Source: Cellulomonas fengjieae (lineage in GTDB: Bacteria; Actinomycetota; Actinomycetes; Actinomycetales; Cellulomonadaceae). From it: a stretch of DNA of 64,000 nucleotides. Location of the stretch: contig NZ_CP074404.1 of NCBI RefSeq assembly GCF_018388465.1, forward strand, positions 3,925,909-3,989,908, given 5' to 3'. Within the stretch, counting starts at the first letter, position 1. Each line of letters begins with the position of its first letter. Of the stretch, positions 53,433-61,833 are shown in pieces. The notes under the pieces are model-generated. The model was not told the origin of the DNA and searched no databases. It was given only the letters and a program-made list of their open reading frames with translations. Both the position numbers and the translations under genes were made by a program.

Positions 53433-53912
53433 GTGCCCCTGTCCCGTCTCAGCACGCGCCCCGGCGCCCTGACGCTCACCTGGTCGTTCTCCGCCCCGAT
53501 GGAGGACGTCTGGGTGGGCCTCACCGATCCGGCGCTGGTGGCGCAGTGGTTGGGTCGGCCCACCCAGTACGACGTCCGATTGGGCGGGGCGCTCGTCGTG
53601 GACCACGGCGACGGGTTCCTGTCCCGCAGCGTCGTGACCGAGCTGGAACCGGCCCGCCGGCTGGCCATGACCTGGGACTTTCCCGACGAACCCGCCTCGG
53701 TGGTCGGGTTCACGCTACGGCCGTCGGGTGCCGGGACGGTTCTGGAGCTGGCCCACGACGGCCTCGGTGAGCTCGTCGCGGCGTACGGTCCCGGGTGGGT
53801 GACCCACCTGACGTACCTGGAGGCCGCGGTCGCCGGTGCACCGATCCCCCGGGCGCAGTTCTGGGCGCTCCACGCGACGTTCGAGCTGCTCCACGCGGGA
53901 GCCGCCCGGTAG
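53433..53912 (+). CDS. SRPBCC/AHSA1-domain protein
   Basis: A 159-residue START-like protein: LTLTWSFSAPMEDVWVGLTD, PALVAQWLGRPTQYDVRLGG, ALVVDHGDGFLSRSVV, and WVTHLTYLEAAVAGAP. It is a typical AHSA1-type single domain. GTG 53433 is used; CACAGT lies 7 bases before it. The function is unknown. It is separated from the convergent parB by a long hairpin. Confidence 0.8.
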   Translation: MPLSRLSTRPGALTLTWSFSAPMEDVWVGLTDPALVAQWLGRPTQYDVRLGGALVVDHGDGFLSRSVVTELEPARRLAMTWDFPDEPASVVGFTLRPSGAGTVLELAHDGLGELVAAYGPGWVTHLTYLEAAVAGAPIPRAQFWALHATFELLHAGAAR

Positions 53913-53914
53913 GA

Positions 53915-53947
53915 GGCCGGGCGGGGCACGTGTGCGCCCGCCCGGCC
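53915..53947. terminator. Bidirectional terminator between the SRPBCC gene and parB
   Basis: GGCCGGGCGGG (53915-53925) and CCCGCCCGGCC (53937-53947) form an 11-base stem; the loop itself contains the inner pairing GCAC/GTGC. The structure lies between two converging genes. Confidence 0.85.
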
Positions 53948-53954
53948 GATCGCG

Positions 53955-55157
53955 TCAGTTCTTGAGCAGGCCCGGGTCCTCGGGGGCCAGGCTCGCCAGG
54001 ATGCGGTTCAGGTCCTGGACGGACGCGAACTCGACGGTCAGCCGTCCGCGCGACTTGCCCAGGCTCACCTTGACGCGGGTCTCGAAACGATCCGAGAGCC
54101 GTGCCGCCAGGTGATCGAGCGCCTCGTTCTTGACGCCCGCGCGGGGGGCAGCCCGACGAGCCGACGAAGACCCGTCGCCGCCGAGCGACACGATCTCCTC
54201 GACCGCTCGCACCGAGAGACCCTCCGCCACGATGCGCTGGGCCAGGCGCTCGATGGCCGCGCCGTCGTTCAGGCCGAGCAGGGCACGGGCGTGTCCCGCG
54301 GACAGGACGCCCGCCGCCACGCGGCGCTGCACCAGGGGCGGGAGCCGGAGCAGTCGCAGCGTGTTCGAGATCTGCGGCCGCGAACGGTGGATGCGCGTGG
54401 CCAGCTCCTCGTGCGTGCAGCCGAAGTCGTCGAGCAGCTGCTGGTACGCGGCGGCCTCCTCGAGCGGGTTCAGCTGCGAGCGGTGCAGGTTCTCGAGCAG
54501 CGCGTCACGCAGCAGGTCCGAGTCGTCCGTGTCCCGGATGATCGCGGGGATCGACTCCAGGCCCGCCGCCTGCGTGGCACGCCACCGCCGCTCGCCCATG
54601 ATCAGCTCGTAGCCGTCGCCGGTGTCGCGCACGACGATGGGCTGCAGGACGCCGACCTCGCGGATCGAGCCCACGAGCTCGTCGAGAGCGTCCTCGTCGA
54701 AGACGGACCGCGGCTGCTTCGGGTTCGGCCGGATGTCGCCCACCGGCAGCTCCGCGAAGCGGGCGCCAGGAACCGGGAGCAGTCCGTCCGACGGCTCGTC
54801 GTTGGCAGGGGTCGCCGGCTGCGCGGCTTCCGGCGCCACCACGGCCGCCGGCGCGTCCGTGGTCCCGGGCGTCTCGTCCACCCGGCGCGCCTCGTCGACC
54901 ACCACCCCGACGGCCTTGGCGTCCGGCTGCACCGGCGCGCCGAGCGCGCCGTCCGGCGTCGACTCCGCGGCCGGCCGCTCCTCGGTCACCGTCGCCGCCG
55001 CGGCTGCCGCCGCAGCCGCAGCCGCAGCACCGTTGCCTCGATTGTCGGGGAAGAACACGTCCACAGGCCGCTCTGCCCCCGTGGGGCGCTGGCCGTCCAG
55101 CCCGGTCGGGATCAGGGCACCCAGGCCCTTGCCCAGCCCGCGTCGCTTCTCTACCAC
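53955..55157 (-). CDS. parB: Chromosome-partitioning protein ParB
   Basis: A 400-residue CTP-dependent DNA clamp that loads at parS and spreads. The first 130 residues are a basic then Ala/Val-rich linker. ParB/Sulfiredoxin domain about 135-230: [20 protein letters not shown], the CTP-binding [12 protein letters not shown], then [20 protein letters not shown]. The helix-turn-helix ([20 protein letters not shown]) reads parS. The C-terminal dimer domain ends [18 protein letters not shown]. It overlaps the parA stop by seven bases and lies beside ten parS sites in this window. Confidence 0.97.
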   Translation of the reverse strand: MVEKRRGLGKGLGALIPTGLDGQRPTGAERPVDVFFPDNRGNGAAAAAAAAAAAATVTEERPAAESTPDGALGAPVQPDAKAVGVVVDEARRVDETPGTTDAPAAVVAPEAAQPATPANDEPSDGLLPVPGARFAELPVGDIRPNPKQPRSVFDEDALDELVGSIREVGVLQPIVVRDTGDGYELIMGERRWRATQAAGLESIPAIIRDTDDSDLLRDALLENLHRSQLNPLEEAAAYQQLLDDFGCTHEELATRIHRSRPQISNTLRLLRLPPLVQRRVAAGVLSAGHARALLGLNDGAAIERLAQRIVAEGLSVRAVEEIVSLGGDGSSSARRAAPRAGVKNEALDHLAARLSDRFETRVKVSLGKSRGRLTVEFASVQDLNRILASLAPEDPGLLKN

Positions 55158-56977
55158 TGTTCCTCCTGCAGGACCGGCGCAGCCGCCTGGTTCTCGTGGG
55201 TCGCGTTCCGGGCATCGCCGTCGGCCGGCGCCCCGTCGGTGTAGTCGTCTCGCATCTCGACGGCGCCGCGCTCGGCCACCTCACGCGCGGCCTCGAGGTA
55301 GGCCAGCGCGCCGGACGAGCCGGGGTCGTACGTCATCACGGTCTGGCCGTAGCTCGGCGCCTCGGAGATCCGCACCGAGCGCGGGACGGTCGTGCGCAGC
55401 GTCCGCTCCGGGAAGTGCGTGCGCACCTCGGTCGCCACCTGCTGCGCCAGATTCGTCCGGGCGTCATACATGGTCAGCAGGATGGTCGAGACGTGCAGCC
55501 GCGGGTTGAGGTGCGCCTGGATCAGCTGGATGGTCTTCAGCAGCTGGCTCAGCCCTTCCAGCGCGTAGTACTCGCACTGGATCGGGATCAGCACCTCACG
55601 CGCCACCACGAAAGCGTTGACGGTCAGCAACCCGAGGCTCGGCGGGCAGTCGACCAGCACGTAGTCCATGCGCTCCTGGCCGTTGGCGACGCGCCACTCC
55701 AGGTAGGTGTCGAGCGCGTTCCGCAGTCGAGTCTCGCGGGCGACCATCGAGACCAGCTCGATCTCGGCGCCCGACAGGTCGATCGTCGCGGGCAGGCACC
55801 ACAGGTTGGGGACGTCCGGGCTCTGCTGCACCGCCTCCGCAAGCGGGGCACCGTCGACGAGCACCTCGTAGATCGACGGCGTACCCGCACGGTGCTCGAC
55901 GCCCAAGGCGGTCGACGCGTTCCCCTGCGGGTCGTTGTCGAGGACGAGGACGTTCAGTCCTGCCTGGGCCAGCGCGGCCGCCAGGTTGACGGTCGTGGTC
56001 GTCTTGCCCACGCCGCCCTTCTGGTTCGCCACCGTGATCACCCGCGTCTGCGGGGGCCGGGGGAAGCGGCGACCGCGCAGCTCGATGCGGCGCCGCGCGT
56101 CCTGCTGGAGCTGCGCCATGAGCGGTGTGTCATCCGTGACCGCCGGCAGGCTCTCGACCAGCGCTGCGCGACGGCTCTCGTCGGGGTCAAGATCGTGACG
56201 CTGAGCCATGGGCGAGATGGTGTCACGCGATCCCCCACCCGCACCGCCGCTGGCGTCGCTCGCGGTCTTCGTTTCGATCACATTGCTCGCCGCGGAGATG
56301 TTCCCCGCATCGCGGGCGTCACCGTCGTCGCGTCCAGCGGCGCTCTGACCAGCGGTGACGCCGCCCGCAGAATCGCGTGCGGTTGTCGATCCGTCAGGCG
56401 CCTCGCGCTCTGTTTCACGTGAAACGGTCTCGCCCAACCCTGCCTCGCCGCCGACGGCGGGACGCGCGGATCGTTGATCCGCGCCTCGGGACGGATCGGT
56501 CGTTTCACGTGAAACGCCCTCACCGATGACGCGGTCTGTGGCGGGCACAAGGTGAGCGAACCGGCGGTCACCTGCGTCGTCCGGACCGCCCGCCGTTTCA
56601 CGTGAAACGGTGCCGTCGAGTCCTTCGGCGGGCAGGGCGTGCGCGGCCCGGGGGTCGCCCGCGGGCGAAACTGGAGAGGTCGAGGCGGCGATCGGCAGGT
56701 CGTGTGCCGCGCTTGCGTCGGGCGTCGTGTGGAGCACACGGGCGCCACCGAAGGGGTCACCGGTCGGTGTCCCCTGCTCTGTCACACCCTCCGCACGGGG
56801 CGCAGTCGGTGGCGTCACCGCCGCCACATCGGCTCGGTCGGGCTCGGGAGCCCACCCCCCGGGATTCGGCTGGACCGTCGTACCCGGCCCGACGGGCTGC
56901 TCGACTGCTGCCGGCTGCCCTTCCGGCGCCTGCTGGGCGGCCAGCTGCTCGTCGCGACGCTTCTTCCTACCGAACAC
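55151..56977 (-). CDS. parA: Chromosome-partitioning ATPase ParA, N-terminally extended
   Basis: A 608-residue deviant-Walker ATPase that segregates ParB-parS complexes. The catalytic part (about 310-590) has [51 protein letters not shown] and [17 protein letters not shown]. Residues 1-255 are a Gly/Ala/Pro/Thr-rich disordered extension with three VSRET peptides (124, 155, 185), each encoded by a parS site. GTG 56977 overlaps the rsmG end by 11 bases. The alternative start ATG 56209 would give a standard 352-residue ParA with no parS. The 256 codons without a stop favour the long form; expression of it is not certain. Confidence 0.92.
   Translation of the reverse strand: MFGRKKRRDEQLAAQQAPEGQPAAVEQPVGPGTTVQPNPGGWAPEPDRADVAAVTPPTAPRAEGVTEQGTPTGDPFGGARVLHTTPDASAAHDLPIAASTSPVSPAGDPRAAHALPAEGLDGTVSRETAGGPDDAGDRRFAHLVPATDRVIGEGVSRETTDPSRGADQRSARPAVGGEAGLGETVSRETEREAPDGSTTARDSAGGVTAGQSAAGRDDGDARDAGNISAASNVIETKTASDASGGAGGGSRDTISPMAQRHDLDPDESRRAALVESLPAVTDDTPLMAQLQQDARRRIELRGRRFPRPPQTRVITVANQKGGVGKTTTTVNLAAALAQAGLNVLVLDNDPQGNASTALGVEHRAGTPSIYEVLVDGAPLAEAVQQSPDVPNLWCLPATIDLSGAEIELVSMVARETRLRNALDTYLEWRVANGQERMDYVLVDCPPSLGLLTVNAFVVAREVLIPIQCEYYALEGLSQLLKTIQLIQAHLNPRLHVSTILLTMYDARTNLAQQVATEVRTHFPERTLRTTVPRSVRISEAPSYGQTVMTYDPGSSGALAYLEAAREVAERGAVEMRDDYTDGAPADGDARNATHENQAAAPVLQEEQW
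56412..56425. other. parS: parS site 1 (inside parA)
   Basis: GTTTCACGTGAAAC, a perfect parS core palindrome. On the minus strand it reads in frame as VSRET, codons 185-189 of long ParA. Confidence 0.95.
56502..56515. other. parS: parS site 2 (inside parA)
   Basis: GTTTCACGTGAAAC, 90 bases from site 1; encodes VSRET at ParA residues 155-159. Confidence 0.95.
56595..56608. other. parS: parS site 3 (inside parA)
   Basis: GTTTCACGTGAAAC, 93 bases from site 2; encodes VSRET at ParA residues 124-128. Confidence 0.95.
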
Positions 56978-57644
56978 CAGGAACTGCCTCTCGTACGACG
57001 CGGACCACCCTCGTCACCTCGACCCCCTCGATCGTCGGCGCGTCCAGGACCGACGCCGTCCCCGCACCGAGCTTGCGCCCGACGTGCTTGGCCGCCTCGA
57101 TCTCCTCTTCCGCCTTGGCGCCCTTGAGCGCCACCAGCTGCCCGCCGCGCACCAGGAGCGGCATCGCCCAGCGGTACAGCTTGTCCAGCGACGCGACTGC
57201 ACGGACCGTGACGGCGTCGCCGGTCAACCTGCCGTGCTCGTCCTGGGCGCGACCGCGCCGGACCACCACGTTGTCGAGCTTGAGCGTGTCGGCCACCTCG
57301 CTGAGCCAGTCGGTGCGACGCTCCATCGGCTCCAGGAGCACCACCTCGACGTCCGGCAGCATCGCCGCGACCACGATTCCGGGTAGGCCGGCCCCGCTGC
57401 CCAGGTCGATGACCCGGCCCTGCGTGGGCAGGAAGGGCACCACGGCGGCAGAGTTCAGCAAGTGCCGCTCCCACAGGCGGGCGAGCTCGCGCGGGCCGAC
57501 CAGTCCTCTGAGCTCGCCCTGGTCGACGAGCAGATCATGGAACGCCGAGACTCTCGGCCACGCCGAGCCGAAGTACTCGGGAAGGCGTTCGTCGCCGTCC
57601 AGCGGGTCCGCTCGATCGGTCTCGGCCGACTGAGCTTCCGTCAC
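56967..57644 (-). CDS. rsmG: 16S rRNA (guanine527-N7)-methyltransferase RsmG
   Basis: A 225-residue methyltransferase of the 16S rRNA 530 loop (GidB). Seen: YFGSAWPRVSAFHDLLVDQG, RELARLWERHLLNSAAVVPF, then the SAM site VIDLGSGAGLPGIVVAAMLP and VEVVLLEPMERRTDWLSEV. The GTG at 57644 gives the usual length; a longer reading to 57716 would run through a parS site. Its 3' end overlaps parA by 11 bases. Normally jag is a close upstream neighbour, but here about 3.6 kb lies between them. Confidence 0.95.
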   Translation of the reverse strand: MTEAQSAETDRADPLDGDERLPEYFGSAWPRVSAFHDLLVDQGELRGLVGPRELARLWERHLLNSAAVVPFLPTQGRVIDLGSGAGLPGIVVAAMLPDVEVVLLEPMERRTDWLSEVADTLKLDNVVVRRGRAQDEHGRLTGDAVTVRAVASLDKLYRWAMPLLVRGGQLVALKGAKAEEEIEAAKHVGRKLGAGTASVLDAPTIEGVEVTRVVRVVREAVPGVR

Positions 57645-57658
57645 TGTGGGGCCCCCTG

Positions 57659-57672
57659 GTTTCACGTGAAAC
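57659..57672. other. parS: parS site 4 (just upstream of rsmG)
   Basis: GTTTCACGTGAAAC, 15 bases before the rsmG GTG, so it lies in the leader or promoter of the rsmG-parA-parB operon. ParB loading here could repress its own operon. Confidence 0.95.
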
Positions 57673-58649
57673 GCGTTGCACTTGCGACTGCGCGCGCCAG
57701 CCGGGTCCACCGCCACAGGTGGCTCGCTCGGCGTCGCGCGGCCCTACCGTACCGTGCTGCGGCGGCGTTCCTCGTGCGTCCACACCGCTACATCTCGGGT
57801 CTCTCGACTGGTGGTATCGGGACCGTCCATCGCCGTGTGCGTAAGCACACGTTCGCGCCCAAGGTGGCCTCGGCGCGTGCGTGACCTGCAGATACGGGTC
57901 TACGGTCGCCGGCGGGTGGCACGAGGCGGGGTAGGACTTCTCACACTCCGCGCGGGCGCGCGTGGTCTCGGCACGGTGGACGTGGACCGTTCGGGAACCG
58001 AAGTGCCCCGGCCGCGGTTCGGGAAGCCGACGCCCGCGCGTAAGTGACGGCGCCGACCCGGCCCTCGTGGACGAGCGGCACATCCGCCCTCGGCCGCCAC
58101 ATTCCCGCAGACGTTGGCATGATCGGGACGCCGAACAGGGCTCCCGTGCGCGTGGGGAATCCCATCGCAACGCGGGACAGCCCACGCGCGTTCCGGATAG
58201 CGCATGTGCCCCTTCGGATCGACGTGGCAGGGCGTGTGCTGACTCGGCTTGCCGGCACGCCGGCCCGCGCGCGGCCAGAGACCCGCCAGCCGGCGACGAA
58301 TCATCGGTGCTGCATGGTGCGCTCAAGCCTCGCGCCGTGCTGCTTGCCCTCCTGCGTTACGGGTCGCGATCTGAGCGTGAGGCGTCGGGCTGACTCGTTC
58401 GACGTGGTCCCGCGTGCGTATGCGTGGTCCTCCCCCCGGCGGTACGAGGAGCTCGGCGGCCGCGGCCGCAGCGTGGGGCCAGGCCGACATCATGAAGCAA
58501 CCTCAGTCGGCCGCCTTACCTGCTCGAACCCTGGCCGCATCCGCTGCCAGCCTCGCCCGCGGACACCCCGGCGCGCCAAGCCTGGCCGCGACGGCCCGCC
58601 GTCGAATGCTCGTGCCGACAGGGCGAGGCAACTCACGGCGGACGGTGTC

Positions 58650-58663
58650 GTTTCACGTGAAAC
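58650..58663. other. parS: parS site 5
   Basis: GTTTCACGTGAAAC in the gene-free stretch, 991 bases from site 4. Confidence 0.95.
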
Positions 58664-59111
58664 ACGCTTAGGCCCTCCGCCACGGGTGAACCTGACGAAG
58701 CGCGCCTTCCAGCCGAACAGCCGGCGCAACGGCCAGTGAATCGGTCGCGGCCGAGCACCAGAGCTATTCGCGTGTCCCTCGCGGGCGTGCGCCGTATGCT
58801 CCGCCGTCCTCGACCGAGCCCCGGGCACCCCTAGCTCGCGATGTCTGTGTGACGGGGAGCGCGCTCGACCGCTTGCGCCGCACGGGCGGCACTGCGGTCC
58901 GCTGCGGGCGGCTGGGTCCTCGTGTGTTGGCGCCTCGTCGCCGGGTAGGCAGTCCTCCGGTTCCGGCGACTGCGCCGAAAGGCCGTTGCCACTTGAGCCC
59001 GGGAGGCCCTCCGCGCGCGGTGGAAGAGTCAACGGCCGCCCGCGGCAGGAGAATCCGAAAGAGCGACGCGGCGGCGTGACGTTCAGAGCCTGCGCGGCGG
59101 GCGCTCAGGGG

Positions 59112-59340
59112 GTCGAGCCGCTCGGCCGTCAGGCCGCAAGCGCGTCCGGCCGCGAGCCGTCAGGCCGTCGGGTCGGGGGCCATCCGGTCCTGAGTCGCGA
59201 GCCATCAGGGGCCGAGCCGCTCGGCCGTCAGGCCGCAAGCGTGTCGGGCCGCGAGCCGTCAGGCCGCCGAGCCCTCGGGGCAATCCGGTCCAGAGTCCCG
59301 AGCCGTCAGGGGTCGAGCCGTTTGGCCATGAGGCCGTCCG
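59112..59340. repeat. Degenerate tandem repeat, about 100-base unit, 2.3 copies
   Basis: Units begin with GTCGAGCCGCTCGGCCGTCA at 59112, GCCGAGCCGCTCGGCCGTCA at 59211 and GTCGAGCCGTTTGGCCATGA at 59312. The shorter motif GAGCCGTCAGG recurs within the units. Most changes are substitutions, so this is an old duplication. It lies between parS sites 5 and 6. Confidence 0.75.
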
Positions 59341-59424
59341 GGCCACAAATCGTCAGGCCGTCACGCCGAGAGAGTGCCGGCAACCCGCGGCCGCTGACAA
59401 TGAACCTTCGCGACCGTGAGTCCT

Positions 59425-59438
59425 GTTCCACGTGAAAC
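59425..59438. other. parS: parS site 6 (one mismatch)
   Basis: GTTCCACGTGAAAC: a T-to-C change in the left arm, otherwise exact; flanked by T and A as in the 16-base consensus. Confidence 0.85.
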
Positions 59439-59868
59439 ATCGCCGGCGCCAGTCGTTCAGTCCCGCCGGTCGGCGGTCCCCTATCGCGACGCCGCCACGG
59501 CATCGAGCTGTTCGTCTGCACTCCGCGACCGCCGAACTGTCCAGACCAGTCCAGCGACAGTCCTGTCACGCGAAGGTCGCGTGCCAACTGCGCCAACCCC
59601 GTCGGTAGCACCTCGCACCACGACCCCATGTTGAAGCGATCGCTCTTCTCGACCGCGCGACCTCCTGACCTCCCGAGCGCCCGCGCCTCGCAGGGTTCGC
59701 AATCGACGCGTCGCCTATCCATCAGAATCGACGCGGGCGGCACCGTTGCTTCCGCCTGCAGAGCCGGACCTTTGATCGCCCGCACGTCGACGCCGTCCGT
59801 CAGGCTGCCCGGGCGCGGGACGCCCGGACGGTGCCGGACACCGCGTAGGCGCGCTAGGTATGCTTCTC

Positions 59869-59882
59869 GTTTCACGTGAAAC
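59869..59882. other. parS: parS site 7
   Basis: GTTTCACGTGAAAC, 444 bases from site 6. Confidence 0.95.
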
Positions 59883-60276
59883 GGGTCCGCGCCATCGGTT
59901 GGCCTTTCGTCGCTTAGTCCCAATCCCCTGCGACGCAGCGCGGGGACGGATACCGACGCCGCCGGTCCACGAATCCCCGCAGAATGGCTCCTGCAGAAGA
60001 CACAAGGCCGGGATGAGCCTGCGTGAGGTCAACCGCACCCGCCTTCCCTAGCCAGAACCGGTGCGAACTCGGGCACCGACTTTCCCGCGGCGCCGCTCCC
60101 GTTCCGAGCGCTGCAAAATCGCCCGTGCAGGGGCGGCTCGCGTCAACGGCGAACGTCACGCTGCCGAAGCGAGCCTAACCAGCCGACGGGAGGGCGGACG
60201 AGGACGACTGACCCCACTGTCTGCCGACTCCATCCTCGCTCGGACGCGGTCATACTGCCGCGACCGTGGTGGGCGC

Positions 60277-60290
60277 GTTTCACGTGAAAC
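60277..60290. other. parS: parS site 8
   Basis: GTTTCACGTGAAAC, 408 bases from site 7. Confidence 0.95.
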
Positions 60291-60440
60291 GGTGAAGGGG
60301 CAACTGCGCCTCGCAGGACACTCAACTGGCGACACACTCCGCGGGCACGGCTACGGGTCGGGAGAGGTGGGCCGTACCCGAAGCTTCGCTCGCACGGAAG
60401 GAGCCACACATCTGCGAGCACGGCGAGAGTCCCGGACGCC

Positions 60441-60563
60441 CCGGGCATTCCATCGCTCGACACTCGATGCCCGAACTCGAAGGCCAAGTCCGGAAGCCTA
60501 AGAGGTCCGGGCGTCCCACCGCTCGAGGTCCGATGCCCGAAGCCGAAGCTCAAATCCGAAGCC
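60441..60563. repeat. Degenerate direct repeat, 66-base period
   Basis: A 57-58-base unit starting CCGGGCATTCCATCGCTCGA (60441) recurs as CCGGGCGTCCCACCGCTCGA (60507); both share GATGCCCGAA and end in AAGCC. About four of five positions match. It lies between parS sites 8 and 9. Confidence 0.7.
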
Positions 60564-60616
60564 CAGGGGATCACCCCGCTCTGACGCGCCGAGGCACGAG
60601 GCGCCCCGACGAGCGA

Positions 60617-60630
60617 GTTTCACGTGAAAC
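60617..60630. other. parS: parS site 9
   Basis: GTTTCACGTGAAAC, 340 bases from site 8. Confidence 0.95.
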
Positions 60631-61223
60631 AAGGCGCCCGCTTTGCCGCCTCGGCGCCGGCGCAGAGGCTCCAACTACTCACATCGCGCACCCTGTGTCA
60701 TCGTCGGCACCGGTGCGAAGGGGGCCGATCACCGTCGACACATCCGACCGGTTGCCCGGCCTTCACCCGCCCTCACCACCTGTCCCGGAGCCGCCTTCGC
60801 TTTGCGTCCGCCCTGCCGCCTGTCGTTCTCACACGCGAGCGCCTGTAGGACTGCCCCAGTATCCGCAGCGCGCTGCCCGCCGGCGCGCACGAGAGCGTCC
60901 AGACCGCCTGGCCGATAGGCCGAGTACACCCGGACTGGCGCCGTCGCGCTCTACCTGCGGGGACCGGGAACACGGGCTTCCGGCGAACGACGCCACGGGA
61001 ACTGCCCTGCTCGACCGCAAGTGTGCCCGCACGCGCTAGTGGGTAACGCCGCCGCCGCCAACGTGCGACGTGCGGGGGCCGCAGGCTGAGCGTGCGTGCC
61101 GACGCGCATACGCACGACGCCCGCCGCCCGAGCAGAAGGCCGAAGTGGATGCCCCGGCCGGTGTCGCCTGGATCTCGGTGCGCCGACTAGAGCGGCATGT
61201 CCGCGGCGAGGGCGATACCAGTC

Positions 61224-61237
61224 GTTTCACGTGAAAC
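61224..61237. other. parS: parS site 10 (at the jag terminator)
   Basis: GTTTCACGTGAAAC, right-most copy, abutting the U-run of the jag terminator. Confidence 0.95.
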
Positions 61238-61242
61238 GAAAA

Positions 61243-61266
61243 GGGGTGAGCCCGTAGGCCCACCCC
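61243..61266 (-). terminator. Intrinsic terminator of the rpmH-rnpA-yidD-yidC-jag operon
   Basis: GGGGTGAGCC (61243-61252) pairs with GGCCCACCCC (61257-61266) with one mismatch; on the minus strand a TTTT run follows. It lies 16 bases after the jag stop and directly beside parS site 10. Confidence 0.85.
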
Positions 61267-61282
61267 TCTTCGCACGGTCAGA

Positions 61283-61798
61283 TCACGCGGGACGAATCAC
61301 CACGTGCCGGTTGGGCTCGACGCCGTCGGAGTCGCTCGACATCCCGGCGGCCGCCACGGCGTCGTGGACCACCTTGCGCTCGAACGGGTTCATGGCATCG
61401 AGTGCCACCGCCGCGCCGGACTCCTTGACGCGAGCGATCGCCTCCTCGGCGACGGCCACCAGCTCGGCCCGACGACCGGCCCGGTACCCGGCGACGTCCA
61501 GCATGAGACGGCTCCGTTCGCCGGTCTTGGCCTGGACGGCAAGGCGGGTGAGCTCCTGGAGAGCGTCGAGGACCTCGCCGTCGTGTCCCGCCAACCGCGA
61601 CAGCGAACGATCTGCCGGGTCCTCCGAGACGATCTCGACCGCGGCGCGGCCGTGATCGATGTCGATGTCGATGTCGCCATCGAGGTCAGCGATGTCGAGA
61701 AGCTCCTCGAGGTAATCGGCTGCGATCTCGCCCTCTTCTTCGAGGCGCTTCAAACCGGTCGCCTCAACAGGAGCGGCGTCAGGCTGGGTCGACGTCAT
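61283..61798 (-). CDS. jag: KH/R3H RNA-binding protein Jag (KhpB)
   Basis: A 171-residue RNA-binding protein. The KH-like part (about 25-95) has DYLEELLDIADLDGDIDIDI and RLAGHDGEVLDALQELTRLA. The R3H domain (110-165) has VAEEAIARVKESGAAVALD and MNPFERKVVHDAVAAAG. In other bacteria KhpB works with KhpA on wall-related transcripts; its gene follows yidC. The ATG at 61798 follows GAGAGGG. It is the last gene of the rpmH-to-jag operon. Confidence 0.95.
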   Translation of the reverse strand: MTSTQPDAAPVEATGLKRLEEEGEIAADYLEELLDIADLDGDIDIDIDHGRAAVEIVSEDPADRSLSRLAGHDGEVLDALQELTRLAVQAKTGERSRLMLDVAGYRAGRRAELVAVAEEAIARVKESGAAVALDAMNPFERKVVHDAVAAAGMSSDSDGVEPNRHVVIRPA

Positions 61799-61833
61799 GG
61801 AGTCCCTCTCCGAATCATCATCACGCGGGGGCA

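Larger units (their letters stand above)
57645..61282. other. Gene-free parS-rich centromere-like stretch
   Basis: About 3.6 kb with no credible gene on either strand. Reading frames present are arginine- and serine-rich, overlap in every frame and lack ribosome sites or recognisable domains. The base composition appears less G+C-extreme than in the neighbouring genes. It holds seven parS sites (57659 to 61237), a hairpin CGTGTGC-GTAA-GCACACG (57834-57851), two blocks of degenerate tandem repeats (59112-59340, 60441-60563) and the jag terminator at its right end. The promoter of rsmG-parA-parB must lie at the left end; TACGGT on the minus strand (57746-57751) is a candidate. The conserved neighbourhood order is otherwise kept. 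Confidence 0.7.

Noticed and set aside
57734..61039. Several 60-260 codon frames in the parS-rich stretch.
   Set aside because: They overlap in all frames, lack starts with ribosome sites or leaderless -10 boxes, run through parS sites and repeats, and have no recognisable motif.
61687..61697. Another TGTCGAGAAGC match, inside jag.
   Set aside because: Only 11 bases match and they encode the conserved Jag helix, so this is coincidence rather than another copy of the dispersed repeat.
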